A DNA stretch of 24,868 nt from JACXVD01 sp047975785 (GCA_047975785.1 JBKEEC010000094.1:1-24868); one strand, 5' to 3'. Shown: positions 6,843 through 15,225, counted from the first letter of the stretch. The notes: generated by a model from the sequence alone, not told the origin. A program made the numbers and translations.

Positions 6843-7778
6843 TCAGGCTGTTTCGGCTACGCTTTTCCTGCGGTGGCGCATAATCAGCCAGGTTACCAGC
6901 GCAACAGGGCCGAAGACGGTTCCTGTCAGGATGAGCAATGCGACCATCCATCCGAGGATGCTGCCGATTGATCCGGAAACACTCCTGATTGGAGCCATGA
7001 AGTCGCTGGCCGGAGCTGCGCCGGATTCGTAATGCACATTGACCCGGCTGAATGCGACCCGGCCCTGCACCTCGTGCAGCCAGCTTTGCGCCTGATCGAT
7101 TTCCTGATTGACTTCGGCAACGCTGCGTTCTGCCTCAACCAGTTCCTGAACGCTGCCTTTTTTTGTGCGCAGAATTTCGGTGAGGCGGTCGCGCAATTCT
7201 GTGCGTGCGCGAAGCTGTGCCTGTGTATCGACAATGGTTTTTGAAACATCATCTGAAGCGATATTGGCGGATTGCTGGCTGGCTCCGGCATTTTCTGCCT
7301 CATCATTCAGCAATGCCCCAAATGCGCGCGCGTGCTGCGTGGCAACGGCCATTTGCAAGGTTCCGTTTATGTCCTCATCCCTTTCGCCGGACAGGTTCAT
7401 ACCCAGAATACGGCAGCTTGCGGGGCCCTGCTGTTCGCATAAATCCGCATGGTGGCGTTGCAGTTTTCCGATATCCTGTCCGGGCATCCTGTATGAAAAA
7501 TCATAGATATACGCCAGTTTGGGCAGGGACACGGAAATCTGACCGAGATCGGGCAGCGATGATTGCCGTGGCAGCTCTGCATCGGTGGCAGTTTCCTGGC
7601 TTGCCGGTGCAGGTGCCGCCCTGTCCGGTGCCATTGTGTCCGGCGCCATCACCTCGGCAGCTTCCTGGTTCTGGCTTGATACCGCATTATCCGATTCTGC
7701 TGATTGCTCGCTACAAGCTGCCAGCAAAACAAGTGGTGCCATGCCTGTAATAATCCAGCTTCTATTCCTTTGCCGCAT
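6843..7778 (-). CDS. DUF4349-like lipoprotein with coiled coil and C-terminal membrane helix
   Basis: From ATG 7778 (MRQRNRSWIITGMAP) the protein has 311 residues. AGGAGG seven bases upstream decides this start over an upstream ATG at 7829. A signal sequence ends in the lipobox LLAAC, predicting lipidation at Cys22. A low-complexity Ala/Pro/Glu linker follows, then a domain with IYDFSYRMPG, then a long helical, probably coiled-coil stretch (about 185-245) rich in Glu, Gln and Arg. A hydrophobic segment (about 270-295) ends in a basic tail, RHRRKS. This order matches DUF4349 proteins, whose function is not established. It may span the periplasmic face and the inner membrane. It is a single-gene unit divergent from parC. 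Confidence 0.82.
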   Translation of the reverse strand: MRQRNRSWIITGMAPLVLLAACSEQSAESDNAVSSQNQEAAEVMAPDTMAPDRAAPAPASQETATDAELPRQSSLPDLGQISVSLPKLAYIYDFSYRMPGQDIGKLQRHHADLCEQQGPASCRILGMNLSGERDEDINGTLQMAVATQHARAFGALLNDEAENAGASQQSANIASDDVSKTIVDTQAQLRARTELRDRLTEILRTKKGSVQELVEAERSVAEVNQEIDQAQSWLHEVQGRVAFSRVNVHYESGAAPASDFMAPIRSVSGSIGSILGWMVALLILTGTVFGPVALVTWLIMRHRRKSVAETA

Positions 7779-7922
7779 TCTAGCCTCCTTTTTGCCATAA
7801 TTTTGACACAATTGAAGCGGGCAATCCATTTTGGCAAGGGCAATTTGCCATATGTGTTGTCAGGCTAATGAGGGGAGTCAGATATATACCTGAAAAATAA
7901 GAATAAAAAAATTCAGATGATA

Positions 7923-7945
7923 TATCCCGGTTATGAACGGGGATA
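7923..7945. repeat. Inverted repeat in the parC leader
   Basis: TATCCCGGTT and AACGGGGATA form 10-base arms with one mismatch around ATG, 45 bases before the parC start. It could be an operator or a leader hairpin. A weak TTGTCA (7857-7862) and GATATA (7881-7886) pair, 18 bp apart, lies just upstream and may be the promoter. Confidence 0.4.
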
Positions 7946-7990
7946 GGGGCAAATGTGTCATTGTTTGCCAGTGCCTGCAGGTGATAGGGC

Positions 7991-10291
7991 GTGAATATGA
8001 CCACGACCGAAATCGAAAATCCCGACTCGGACCCTTTCGACGCAATAATTGATGCACCATTCGATTCCGCCTTGTCGGAACGCTATCTGGTCTATGCGCT
8101 TTCTACTATCACAGCGCGGTCACTACCGGATCTGAGAGATGGGCTGAAACCCGTTCACCGGCGTCTTTTGTGGGCCATGAGGCAATTGAAGCTGGACCCT
8201 GGCCAGGCATTCAAGAAATCAGCCCGCGTTGTTGGCGATGTGATCGGCAAATATCACCCGCATGGCGATGCCTCGGTTTATGATGCCATGGTCCGTTTGG
8301 CTCAGGACTTCGCCTTGCGTTACCCGCTGGTGGAAGGACAGGGCAATTTTGGCAATATTGATGGCGATAATGCCGCTGCCTACCGATATACCGAAGCGCG
8401 GCTGACCAGAACGGCCCTGCGCCTGATGGACGGGCTGGATGAAGGCACGGTTGATTTCATCCCGACCTATAATGGCGAGGATGAAGAGCCGGAGATATTT
8501 CCCGGTCTGTTCCCCAACCTTCTGGCTAATGGCGCCAGCGGTATTGCTGTAGGGATGGCAACCAGCATTCCCAGCCATAATGTTGCCGAAGTGGTGGATG
8601 CGACGCTGGAGCTGATTGACAATCCCCATGTCGAACATAGCCGGTTGATGGAATTGTTTCATGGGCCGGACTTCGCGACCGGAGGGCTGGTTGTTGATAG
8701 TCCGGAGGCGATATCTGCCGCTTATGAAACGGGGCGTGGCTCTTTTCGGGTCAGAGGGCGTTTTCATGCCGCCGAAGCTGAAAAAGAGGAAGATCGCGAC
8801 GCCGGGATTGAGCGTCTGGGAGGTGGCCAGTGGCAGCTTGTTGTCAGCGAAATCCCTTACATGGTGCAAAAAGGGAAGCTGATTGAGCAGATCGCCCAGC
8901 TTATCGCTGACAAGAAATTGCCCATTCTTGATGATGTGCGCGATGAATCGGATGAAGAAATCCGCATCGTTCTTGTGCCGCGCAGCCGCAATATCGACCC
9001 CGAATTGCTGAAGGAATCGCTTTACAAGCTGACGGATCTTGAAAACCGTTTCAGCCTCAACCTTAATGTGCTGGATGCAACCCGCACCCCCATGGTCATG
9101 GGCCTGAAAGAGCTGCTGGGCAACTGGATTACCAGCCAGATTGATATTCTGCAGCGTCGTACCCGGCACCGGCTGGACAGGATCGCATTACGGCTTGAAC
9201 TGGTTGAAGGCTATATTGCGGCTTATCTGAACCTCGATCGGGTTATCGAGATCATCCGTACCGAGGATGAGCCAAAGCCGATCATGATGGAGGAATTTTC
9301 TCTTACCGACAGGCAGGCCGAAGCGATCCTGAACATGCGTTTGCGCTCCTTGCGCAAGCTGGAGGAAATGCAGCTCCGTCAGGAGCGGGATGATCTGTTG
9401 AAAGAACAGGAAGAATTGCAAAAACTGCTCGATAGCCCGGCACGTCAGCGCACCCGTCTGAAACGGGATCTGATGGCGCTGCACAAGGAATACAGCAAGG
9501 AAACAGAGCTGGGCCGCAGGCGCACGACAATTGCCGAAGCCCGGCCCGCAGTCGAATTTTCCATGGATGCCATGATTGAGAAAGAGCCGGTCACGGTAAT
9601 CCTTTCGCAGCGCGGGTGGATTCGCGCGGCCAAAGGGCATGTGGCGCTTGATGGAGAGTTCAAGTTCAAGGAAGGGGATGGCCCGGCTTTTGCGCTTCAT
9701 GCCCAGACGACAGACAAATTGTTGATCGCGGCAGATAATGGTCGGTTCTATACTCTTGGGGCGGATAAACTGCCCGGTGCGCGCGGTTTCGGGGAGCCAG
9801 TGCGCAACGTGGTGGATATTGATGCAGCGTCCCATATCATGGGTATGCTGGTTCATCGGCCCAAGGGGCAGGTGTTGCTTGCCGCGAGCAATGGCAAGGG
9901 CTTCGCAGCCGATATGGATGAACTTCTGGCCGAAACCCGCAAAGGACGACAGGTGGTGAATCTGAAAGGAGAAAACCGCCTGCGAGTAGTGCGCGATATT
10001 GCGAGTGAGCATGATCATGTGGCTATAGTGGGGGATAATCGCAAGCTGGTGGTCTTCAGCCTTGAAGAATTGCCGGTTCTTTCCCGTGGCCAGGGTGTGA
10101 CCTTGCAGCGTTATCGTGATGGCGGGCTTGCCGATGCCACCAGCTTTACTCTCGAACAGGGACTGTCGTGGCAGATGGGCGGCAAGGGTGACCGGACTCG
10201 CACCGAGGCAGAAATCTGGCAATGGAAAGTTGCCCGCGGTGCTGCAGGCAGATTGCCTCCGCAGGGTTTTCCGCGTGATAACCGCTTCTGA
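7991..10291 (+). CDS. parC: DNA topoisomerase IV subunit A
   Basis: ParC is the DNA-cleaving subunit of topoisomerase IV, which decatenates daughter chromosomes with ParE. The 766-residue length and lack of the repeated GyrA-box tail favour ParC over GyrA. ALSTITARSLPDLRDGLKPVHRRLLW (36-61) starts the winged-helix domain, and KYHPHGDASVYDAMVRL (88-104) is the quinolone-determining region. Tyr133 in AAYRYTEARL is the active-site tyrosine. A long coiled-coil segment lies about 390-510, and a beta-rich C-terminal domain follows. The frame opens at GTG 7991, with ATG 7997 two codons later as an equally plausible start. The position equivalent to E. coli GyrA Ser83 is Ala94 here. Confidence 0.95.
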   Translation: MNMTTTEIENPDSDPFDAIIDAPFDSALSERYLVYALSTITARSLPDLRDGLKPVHRRLLWAMRQLKLDPGQAFKKSARVVGDVIGKYHPHGDASVYDAMVRLAQDFALRYPLVEGQGNFGNIDGDNAAAYRYTEARLTRTALRLMDGLDEGTVDFIPTYNGEDEEPEIFPGLFPNLLANGASGIAVGMATSIPSHNVAEVVDATLELIDNPHVEHSRLMELFHGPDFATGGLVVDSPEAISAAYETGRGSFRVRGRFHAAEAEKEEDRDAGIERLGGGQWQLVVSEIPYMVQKGKLIEQIAQLIADKKLPILDDVRDESDEEIRIVLVPRSRNIDPELLKESLYKLTDLENRFSLNLNVLDATRTPMVMGLKELLGNWITSQIDILQRRTRHRLDRIALRLELVEGYIAAYLNLDRVIEIIRTEDEPKPIMMEEFSLTDRQAEAILNMRLRSLRKLEEMQLRQERDDLLKEQEELQKLLDSPARQRTRLKRDLMALHKEYSKETELGRRRTTIAEARPAVEFSMDAMIEKEPVTVILSQRGWIRAAKGHVALDGEFKFKEGDGPAFALHAQTTDKLLIAADNGRFYTLGADKLPGARGFGEPVRNVVDIDAASHIMGMLVHRPKGQVLLAASNGKGFAADMDELLAETRKGRQVVNLKGENRLRVVRDIASEHDHVAIVGDNRKLVVFSLEELPVLSRGQGVTLQRYRDGGLADATSFTLEQGLSWQMGGKGDRTRTEAEIWQWKVARGAAGRLPPQGFPRDNRF

Positions 10292-10315
10292 TGTTCATGA
10301 TACAAGCGGGATACA

Positions 10316-11509
10316 TCAGTCATCCCACATAAGCTGATCCAGCAGCGTTTCAGCGCGTTTTTTGTCGGGGAATCCTTCAGCAACCCATTGCATCTCGGCT
10401 TCGCGTAGTAGGCGGGATATGTCAGGTCCGGCATGGGCGCCGCGCGCCAGAACATCGCGGCCACTCAGCGGAAAGCGGGGGATATCCCAGTCCTTCAACT
10501 CATCAACAGAACCGTCCTGAAGCAGAATACGATCTATCGCGCTATCCAGCCCGACTTTCCAGGCAAGCGCGCGCGGGGCCTTGCGATCATCCGGTTGCCT
10601 TTCGGCATCACATATCAGCCGGGTGCGCTGAACCTTTGACAGTCTCAGCCGCGCAGCAATATCGCGTGCAACATCCGGGGAGGGAGGGAGCAGCGCGGCA
10701 AGACGGCGTATGGAGTTACAGGCAATATCAGCATTGCATTCGGCACTGACCAGCCTTGCCAGTGCTTCAAGCCCGTTTGCGCTCACTTCCGGCAGGATAA
10801 CCGTCAGCACACCCAGTTCTTTCATGCGGTAAAAAGTGGGCGCGGGGTCAGGCAATAGCAAAATCCCAAGCACTTCCATGGCAATACGTTCACGGCTCAG
10901 GCCCTTGAGAGTGGGAGCCATTTCTGCACATGCCTGCTCGGCTTCATGATCGGGGGCTGCACCAAAACGTGCCTGAAACCGAAAATAGCGCAAGATGCGC
11001 AAATGATCTTCGGCAATACGCTGGCGGGCATCGCCAATAAAGCGCACCTTGCGTTGCTCAAGGTCGGATAAACCATCGAAATAATCGAAAATCTCGCCGG
11101 TTTCAGGAGTAACGGACAAGGCGTTTATCGTAAAATCCCGGCGGGCGGCATCTTCGCCCCAGTCACTGGTAAAGGCGATAGTGGCGCGCCGTCCGTCTGT
11201 GCTGACGTCATGGCGCAAAGTGGTGATTTCTACCGGCCCATCTGCCAGCAAGGCGGTAATGGTCCCATGGGCAATTCCGGTCGGAGCGGTGCGAATACCG
11301 GCCTTGCCAAGAAGCTGGATGACACTGTCCGGGTAACGGGTCGTGGCTGCATCAATATCATGCACATCTAGCCCAAGCAGCGTATCGCGCACGGCTCCGC
11401 CCACCCATCGGATATGATCGCGCCCAAGCACATGGGCCAGTTCTTTCAAATCCTGACGCCGGAACCAGTCTGCACGGCTGATGGTATCAGCCAGTCTGCC
11501 TTCAGGCAT
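10316..11509 (-). CDS. cca: CCA tRNA nucleotidyltransferase / poly(A) polymerase family
   Basis: The 397-residue protein belongs to the class II nucleotidyltransferases. WVGGAVRDTLLGLDVHDIDAA (35-55) holds the GG-x-RD motif and the catalytic Asp51 and Asp53. RRDFTINALSV and the following EIFDYFDGLSDL stretch are the standard second and third motifs, and EDHLRILRYFRFQARFG begins the helical tRNA-binding domain. It adds or repairs the 3' CCA end of tRNAs, and the alphaproteobacterial members usually do this as a single enzyme. Its ATG overlaps the upstream NUDIX gene's stop by eight bases. It is the last gene of the GNAT-DUF1285-NUDIX-cca operon and converges on parC with only 24 bases between them. 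Confidence 0.93.
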   Translation of the reverse strand: MPEGRLADTISRADWFRRQDLKELAHVLGRDHIRWVGGAVRDTLLGLDVHDIDAATTRYPDSVIQLLGKAGIRTAPTGIAHGTITALLADGPVEITTLRHDVSTDGRRATIAFTSDWGEDAARRDFTINALSVTPETGEIFDYFDGLSDLEQRKVRFIGDARQRIAEDHLRILRYFRFQARFGAAPDHEAEQACAEMAPTLKGLSRERIAMEVLGILLLPDPAPTFYRMKELGVLTVILPEVSANGLEALARLVSAECNADIACNSIRRLAALLPPSPDVARDIAARLRLSKVQRTRLICDAERQPDDRKAPRALAWKVGLDSAIDRILLQDGSVDELKDWDIPRFPLSGRDVLARGAHAGPDISRLLREAEMQWVAEGFPDKKRAETLLDQLMWDD

Positions 11510-12125
11510 GGTGAATTCCGGGCGGTTTGGCTGACTGTTCTGCCAGGGCGAACCGCCGTGTCAGATTGACGATAATGGCCGCTGTGACTCCCCAGATACG
11601 ATGGCCCTGCCAGATAATTTCGAAATAGGTCCGCATCGCGCCTTCCCACTGCACGGTTTTTTCAACCTGATTGGCCGGATCAAGGATATAATCAAGTGGA
11701 GGCTCAAACCAGCTTGCGACTTCTGCCGGATTGGGTGTGATAGGCAGGTCGGCAGGCAAGGTCGCCAGAACAGGAGTGATGGCAAATCCGGTGCGGGTAT
11801 TGAACCTGTCTGTTGCACCAATAACATTTATATTATCACTATTTATGCCAAGTTCTTCATGTGTTTCACGAAGTGCGGCGCATATTGCGTCTTCTCCGGG
11901 GTCCAGCTTGCCGCCGGGAAAAGCCGCCTGACCGGGATGTTTGCGCATGGTTTCCGGTCGATGTGTCAGCAGAACACCAGGGCGGGGGCGGTCAGTTACG
12001 CCAATCAGGACAGCCGCAGGGGCAAGCGTTTCAGGAGGGGCCATTGCATCCTTTATCGGCTCCTCCAGAGACAGGTCGTGGGCCTGTGTATAGAGCGTGG
12101 ACAGATCCTGGAACAGCGAACTCAT
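11502..12125 (-). CDS. NUDIX hydrolase, CoA pyrophosphatase type
   Basis: This 207-residue protein has an intact Nudix box at 72-94 (GKLDPGEDAICAALRETHEE then LGI), with the metal-binding REThEE core at 86-91. Just before it, LLTHRPETMRKHPGQAAFPGG (52-72) matches the extra signature of the CoA-pyrophosphatase subgroup (LLT-x-R ... FPGG), which splits CoA or acyl-CoA into 3',5'-ADP and phosphopantetheine. The start at 12125 overlaps the DUF1285 stop by four bases (ATGA), and the stop overlaps cca by eight. The same three-gene order is often seen in alphaproteobacteria, though no pathway explains it. Confidence 0.92.
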   Translation of the reverse strand: MSSLFQDLSTLYTQAHDLSLEEPIKDAMAPPETLAPAAVLIGVTDRPRPGVLLTHRPETMRKHPGQAAFPGGKLDPGEDAICAALRETHEELGINSDNINVIGATDRFNTRTGFAITPVLATLPADLPITPNPAEVASWFEPPLDYILDPANQVEKTVQWEGAMRTYFEIIWQGHRIWGVTAAIIVNLTRRFALAEQSAKPPGIHHA

Positions 12126-12679
12126 TGCGGTATCAACGCAAATTCTGCGCCCTGACTACAGACCTTCATATCCTCGCCCTGCTCCAGCGCATGTTCTGCC
12201 AGTTGCAGCCAGGTTGAACGATTGAGCCGCGCCTCACACCCATGGCGCACTTTCAGATAGATGGCAGGATTGTCCTCTGTTCCGCGGGCGACAAGCGGAT
12301 AATCCGGCCCTGCGATCACCAGATCATCGGTATTGAGACGAAAGACGATCGCATTTTCGCTCACGGTCATATCGGTTGCGATAAAGGGCGCATCGTCAAC
12401 CGCGATTGCCAGTTTCTGGACAGGTGTGGTGAGCCAGTATTGCCCGCTTTCATCACGATTCAGCAGGCTGGCAAATGCACGTATCATGGCCGGGCGGTGA
12501 ATTTCGCCTTCCTCATGATACCAGCGGCCATCTGCATGGATATGCATATGGCTCTCCCCTAGTTGCGCCGGTGCCCATTGCTCAACCGGAGGCAGTTTGC
12601 GCGCTGCAATGGCTTCAGCCAGTTCCGGCAGGGAAAGCGAGGCAATGGCGGGTGGCGGTTCATAAGGCATAACAGACAT
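12122..12679 (-). CDS. DUF1285 family protein
   Basis: The protein is about 185 residues from ATG 12679 (MSVMPYEPPPAIAS). A TTG at 12709 would add ten residues, and neither start has a clear ribosome site. The family is recognised from HIHADGRWYHEEGEIHRPAMIRAFASLLNRDESGQYWLTTP and the later YLKVRHGCEARLNRSTWLQLAE. DUF1285 has a two-domain beta-rich fold and no established activity. It has no signal peptide or membrane helix. The tight overlap with the CoA pyrophosphatase gene downstream and the 58-base gap from the GNAT gene upstream suggest one transcript and perhaps a shared role, which is inference. Confidence 0.88.
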   Translation of the reverse strand: MSVMPYEPPPAIASLSLPELAEAIAARKLPPVEQWAPAQLGESHMHIHADGRWYHEEGEIHRPAMIRAFASLLNRDESGQYWLTTPVQKLAIAVDDAPFIATDMTVSENAIVFRLNTDDLVIAGPDYPLVARGTEDNPAIYLKVRHGCEARLNRSTWLQLAEHALEQGEDMKVCSQGAEFALIPQ

Positions 12680-12736
12680 GTCGATGCCAGACTGCGCCGA
12701 TTTCGCCAAGAGGCTTCGCCCGAAGAGGCCGGTTTC

Positions 12737-13282
12737 CTATTTTGCTGTCAAGGGTGGCGTATGAGCCAGCCACGGGCCAAGCATCCCATCTTGTGGAAGC
12801 AGGGCGGGGAAAGCGTGGCGCACCAGAAGCCGGTCGTTTTCCCATGGGCCGGGGCAGCGCCAGCCCGCAGTATGATCAGCAGAAAAGCCCCATTGGCCGT
12901 AATATTCTGCATCTCCGATCATGATTTGTGGCAGGGCCGGGGGGGCGGATCTGGCGATATTCTCTATCGCCTCAAGCGAGGCAGTCATCAGTGCCTTGCC
13001 ATAGCCCTGATTCTGCCTGGCAGGTGCGACGGCAACCGGGCCAACCATCAATAATGGGTGGGCACGACCCTGAGCATCGGTAAGCGAAACGGGCCAGATC
13101 TGAATGGAGCCGGCCAGAAAATCATCATCATCCAGCGCCGCAAAACTTAGCGCAGGTAGCCACTCCATACCGGTGCGAATGCGATAGGCTGTGCGGGCTT
13201 CCCGTTCGGGACCAAATGCCTCGTCAAGCAACTGCTCGACAAGGAGGGGGTCAATCGCATCAAGAGGAATTATCTGCGCCAT
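12737..13282 (-). CDS. GNAT-family N-acetyltransferase
   Basis: The protein is 181 residues from ATG 13282 (MAQIIPLDAIDPLL). A longer frame starting at 13411 would read through the upstream hairpins and is unlikely. MVGPVAVAPARQNQGYGKALM (79-99) contains the acetyl-CoA binding loop Q-x-Q-G-Y-G-K at 90-96, and GDAEYYGQWGFS (123-134) is the usual C-terminal signature of YhbS-like members. The acetyl acceptor is unknown. It is probably the first gene of the operon with DUF1285, the CoA pyrophosphatase and cca; acetyl-CoA use next to a CoA-cleaving enzyme is suggestive but unproven. Confidence 0.86.
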   Translation of the reverse strand: MAQIIPLDAIDPLLVEQLLDEAFGPEREARTAYRIRTGMEWLPALSFAALDDDDFLAGSIQIWPVSLTDAQGRAHPLLMVGPVAVAPARQNQGYGKALMTASLEAIENIARSAPPALPQIMIGDAEYYGQWGFSADHTAGWRCPGPWENDRLLVRHAFPALLPQDGMLGPWLAHTPPLTAK

Positions 13283-13301
13283 GGCTGCGCGCCGATAGGA
13301 C

Positions 13302-13319
13302 CGACATCGCTTTATGTCG
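13302..13319. repeat. Short inverted repeat upstream of the GNAT gene
   Basis: CGACAT (13302-13307) and ATGTCG (13314-13319) are separated by six bases, 20-37 bases before the GNAT start. It is a possible operator or leader hairpin. Confidence 0.35.
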
Positions 13320-13345
13320 ACAAAATTCCTCTTTGGCGGAGTAAT

Positions 13346-13382
13346 GCCATATCCTGATAAACTTGACGGATCGGGATATGGC
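13346..13382. repeat. Strong inverted repeat (13-base arms) upstream of the GNAT operon
   Basis: GCCATATCCTGAT (13346-13358) and ATCGGGATATGGC (13370-13382) pair along 13 bases with one T-G wobble around an 11-base loop. It has no T-run on either side, so it is more likely an operator, a leader structure or a mobile palindromic repeat than an intrinsic terminator. Confidence 0.6.
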
Positions 13383-13425
13383 CAGGCCTGCGTGACGCCT
13401 GAGCGTTTCAAACTGCTGATGCGTT

Positions 13426-13447
13426 AGAGCTTTTCGCGAAAAGCTCT
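13426..13447. repeat. Perfect 22-bp palindrome
   Basis: AGAGCTTTTCG is followed directly by its exact reverse complement, eight bases after the end of the PQQ dehydrogenase gene on the minus strand. The flank TTAGAGC recurs near 20270 and 24369, which suggests a family of intergenic repeats. It may also help terminate the minus-strand transcript, but no T-run follows. Confidence 0.65.
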
Positions 13448-13455
13448 GGCTGCGA

Positions 13456-14607
13456 CTAGCTGCGAGGGGTAAGCTGCATCAGGCGGCCCTGTCCGGCATC
13501 TTCAATAATCCATATGGCGCCGCCCGAATCGGTGGCAATGTCGCGCAGCCGCATATTGGTTTCATAGCGCGCAGTTTCTTCAACCTTCTGGCCGGTTCTT
13601 GAGACACGGACTATAGGGCCACCCAGCGATGCAATCAGAAAATCGCCCTGCCAGTCCGGAAAAAGCGCGCCGCGATAAATCGTCATATCTCCCGGTGCGA
13701 TAACCGGATTCCAGCTCAGCGAAGGTGCCGCAAATTGGGGATATTCATCATGCGAGGGAATGGACTCGCCGGAATAATGCTCGCCTTCCGAAACAATCGG
13801 CCAGCCGTAATTCTCACCCTTTACCACGAGATTCAGTTCATCCCCGCCTGCCGGTCCATGCTCCATATCCCATAACTGGCCATCCTCATCGAAAGTGAGG
13901 CCCAGAATATTACGGTGGCCATATGTCCAGACCTGGTCCGCAGGGCTACCCTGACCGGAAAAAGGGTTGCCGGGAGCAGGCTGACCATCAAGTGTCAGGC
14001 GCACAATCTTGCCAAGGTTGTTATCAAGAGATTGTGCCGGACTCATTTTCTGCCTGTCTCCCGATGCGATAAACAGCGTCTTTCCATCAGGCGCAAAGGC
14101 GATCCGATGGGAGTAATGCCCGCGTCCGGTTGTTTTAGGGACTTGCCGCCAGATGATGTCCAGATTTTCCAGAGCACAATCTTGCGGAGAACAGACAAGT
14201 TCAGCCCGTCCGACAACGGCGCTGCGCTGATTGTTTTCTCCTGCTTCGACCCAGCTTAAATAGACTTTCCTGCTTTGCGTATAATCGGGAGCAAAAATGA
14301 AATCTCCCATACCGCCCTGACCACCATAATCTACCTCTGGCACATTGCGCAGTTTCAATTGCTGGCCAGTGGATGGGTCAAACCGTGTCACGCCACCCTT
14401 TTTTCCGGTTACAAAAATAATATCGGTTTGCGGTTCGACTGCCAAAGCCCATGGCTCATTGAAGCGGGCGATTTCGTGGGTGACAAACGGATTGGTTTCA
14501 GCAAGTCTGTAATCTGTTGTTTCCGGGTCAACCGGATCGCAGCTCGCAAAGGTAAAACCGGAAACAAACAGCATGGGTGCCAGAAGCAGGGAACAGGGGT
14601 GTCGCAT
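13456..14607 (-). CDS. PQQ-dependent aldose-type sugar dehydrogenase, probable lipoprotein
   Basis: The 383-residue protein has a hydrophobic N-terminal export signal ending FTFASC, with Cys23 a possible lipidation site, although the lipobox is imperfect. The propeller signatures of the soluble glucose/aldose dehydrogenase (YliI/Asd) family are clear: EPWALAVEPQ (51-60), GGQGGMGDFIFAPDY (95-109), GRGHYSHRIAFAPDG (161-175, with a likely catalytic-type His), YGHRNILGLTFD (229-240) and EHGPAGGDELN (249-259). Enzymes of this family oxidise sugars in the periplasm with PQQ, but no PQQ synthesis genes are in the window. It is a single-gene unit divergent from rnhB, the two starts being only 36 bases apart. 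Confidence 0.88.
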   Translation of the reverse strand: MRHPCSLLLAPMLFVSGFTFASCDPVDPETTDYRLAETNPFVTHEIARFNEPWALAVEPQTDIIFVTGKKGGVTRFDPSTGQQLKLRNVPEVDYGGQGGMGDFIFAPDYTQSRKVYLSWVEAGENNQRSAVVGRAELVCSPQDCALENLDIIWRQVPKTTGRGHYSHRIAFAPDGKTLFIASGDRQKMSPAQSLDNNLGKIVRLTLDGQPAPGNPFSGQGSPADQVWTYGHRNILGLTFDEDGQLWDMEHGPAGGDELNLVVKGENYGWPIVSEGEHYSGESIPSHDEYPQFAAPSLSWNPVIAPGDMTIYRGALFPDWQGDFLIASLGGPIVRVSRTGQKVEETARYETNMRLRDIATDSGGAIWIIEDAGQGRLMQLTPRS

Positions 14608-14643
14608 GTATATACGGTATCACAAGATCCGGTCGCTTGCTTC

Positions 14644-15225
14644 ATGATAATTGGTGTTGATGAGGCTGGCCGCGGACCATTGGCAGGGCCGGTTGTGGCC
14701 GGCGCGGTTGTTCTGGGTGATAATCCGCCACAAGGGCTGGCCGACAGCAAAAAGCTTTCTGCCCGCAGGCGAGAGGCGCTTGACCTTTCCATCCGTGATA
14801 CCTGCATATGGGCAATCGGGGTCGTGGATGTTGAAGATATTGACCGCCTGAATATTTTTGTCGCAACCATGCTGGCCATGACCAGAGCGGTGGAGGCCTT
14901 GTGCCAGCAATTGCCGCAATCACCGGATATTGTTCTGATAGATGGAGACAAGACCCCTCAGGGGAGATCTGCTGGCTGGCAATGGCCGGCACGCGCCATT
15001 GTCGGGGGGGATGCGACAGAACCGGCAATTTCAGCGGCCAGTATTATTGCCAAGCAATGGCGTGACCGTCTGATGTGTGAGGCGGCGGCGCAGTTCCCGC
15101 ATTACGGGTGGGAGCGCAACAAGGGGTATGGAACGGCAGAACATCTGGAAGCCTTGCGTTGTCATGGTCCTACCATGCTGCACAGGCGCAGTTTTGCGCC
15201 GGTGGCGCAGCTTTCGCTTTTGTGA
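14644..15225 (+). CDS. rnhB: Ribonuclease HII
   Basis: From ATG 14644 the protein has 193 residues, a normal RNase HII length. IIGVDEAGRGPLAGPVVAGAV carries the first two catalytic acids, Asp6 and Glu7. VLIDGDK supplies Asp100, and GGDATEPAISAASIIAK supplies Asp123, matching the DEDD site. It cleaves RNA in RNA-DNA hybrids and at single misincorporated ribonucleotides. An upstream in-frame extension overlaps the divergent sugar dehydrogenase gene and is not part of the protein. No clear Shine-Dalgarno precedes the ATG. It lies just before ccrM in the same direction, an arrangement common in alphaproteobacteria. Confidence 0.94.
   Translation: MIIGVDEAGRGPLAGPVVAGAVVLGDNPPQGLADSKKLSARRREALDLSIRDTCIWAIGVVDVEDIDRLNIFVATMLAMTRAVEALCQQLPQSPDIVLIDGDKTPQGRSAGWQWPARAIVGGDATEPAISAASIIAKQWRDRLMCEAAAQFPHYGWERNKGYGTAEHLEALRCHGPTMLHRRSFAPVAQLSLL

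Noticed and set aside
8219..10222. Two long minus-strand frames (316 and 344 codons) inside parC
   Set aside because: They lie opposite conserved parC coding sequence and show no family motifs or ribosome sites.
14275..14643. In-frame N-terminal extension of rnhB by about 120 residues
   Set aside because: It would overlap the divergent sugar dehydrogenase gene along its signal region, and the RNase HII family begins at the IIGVDEAGRG motif.
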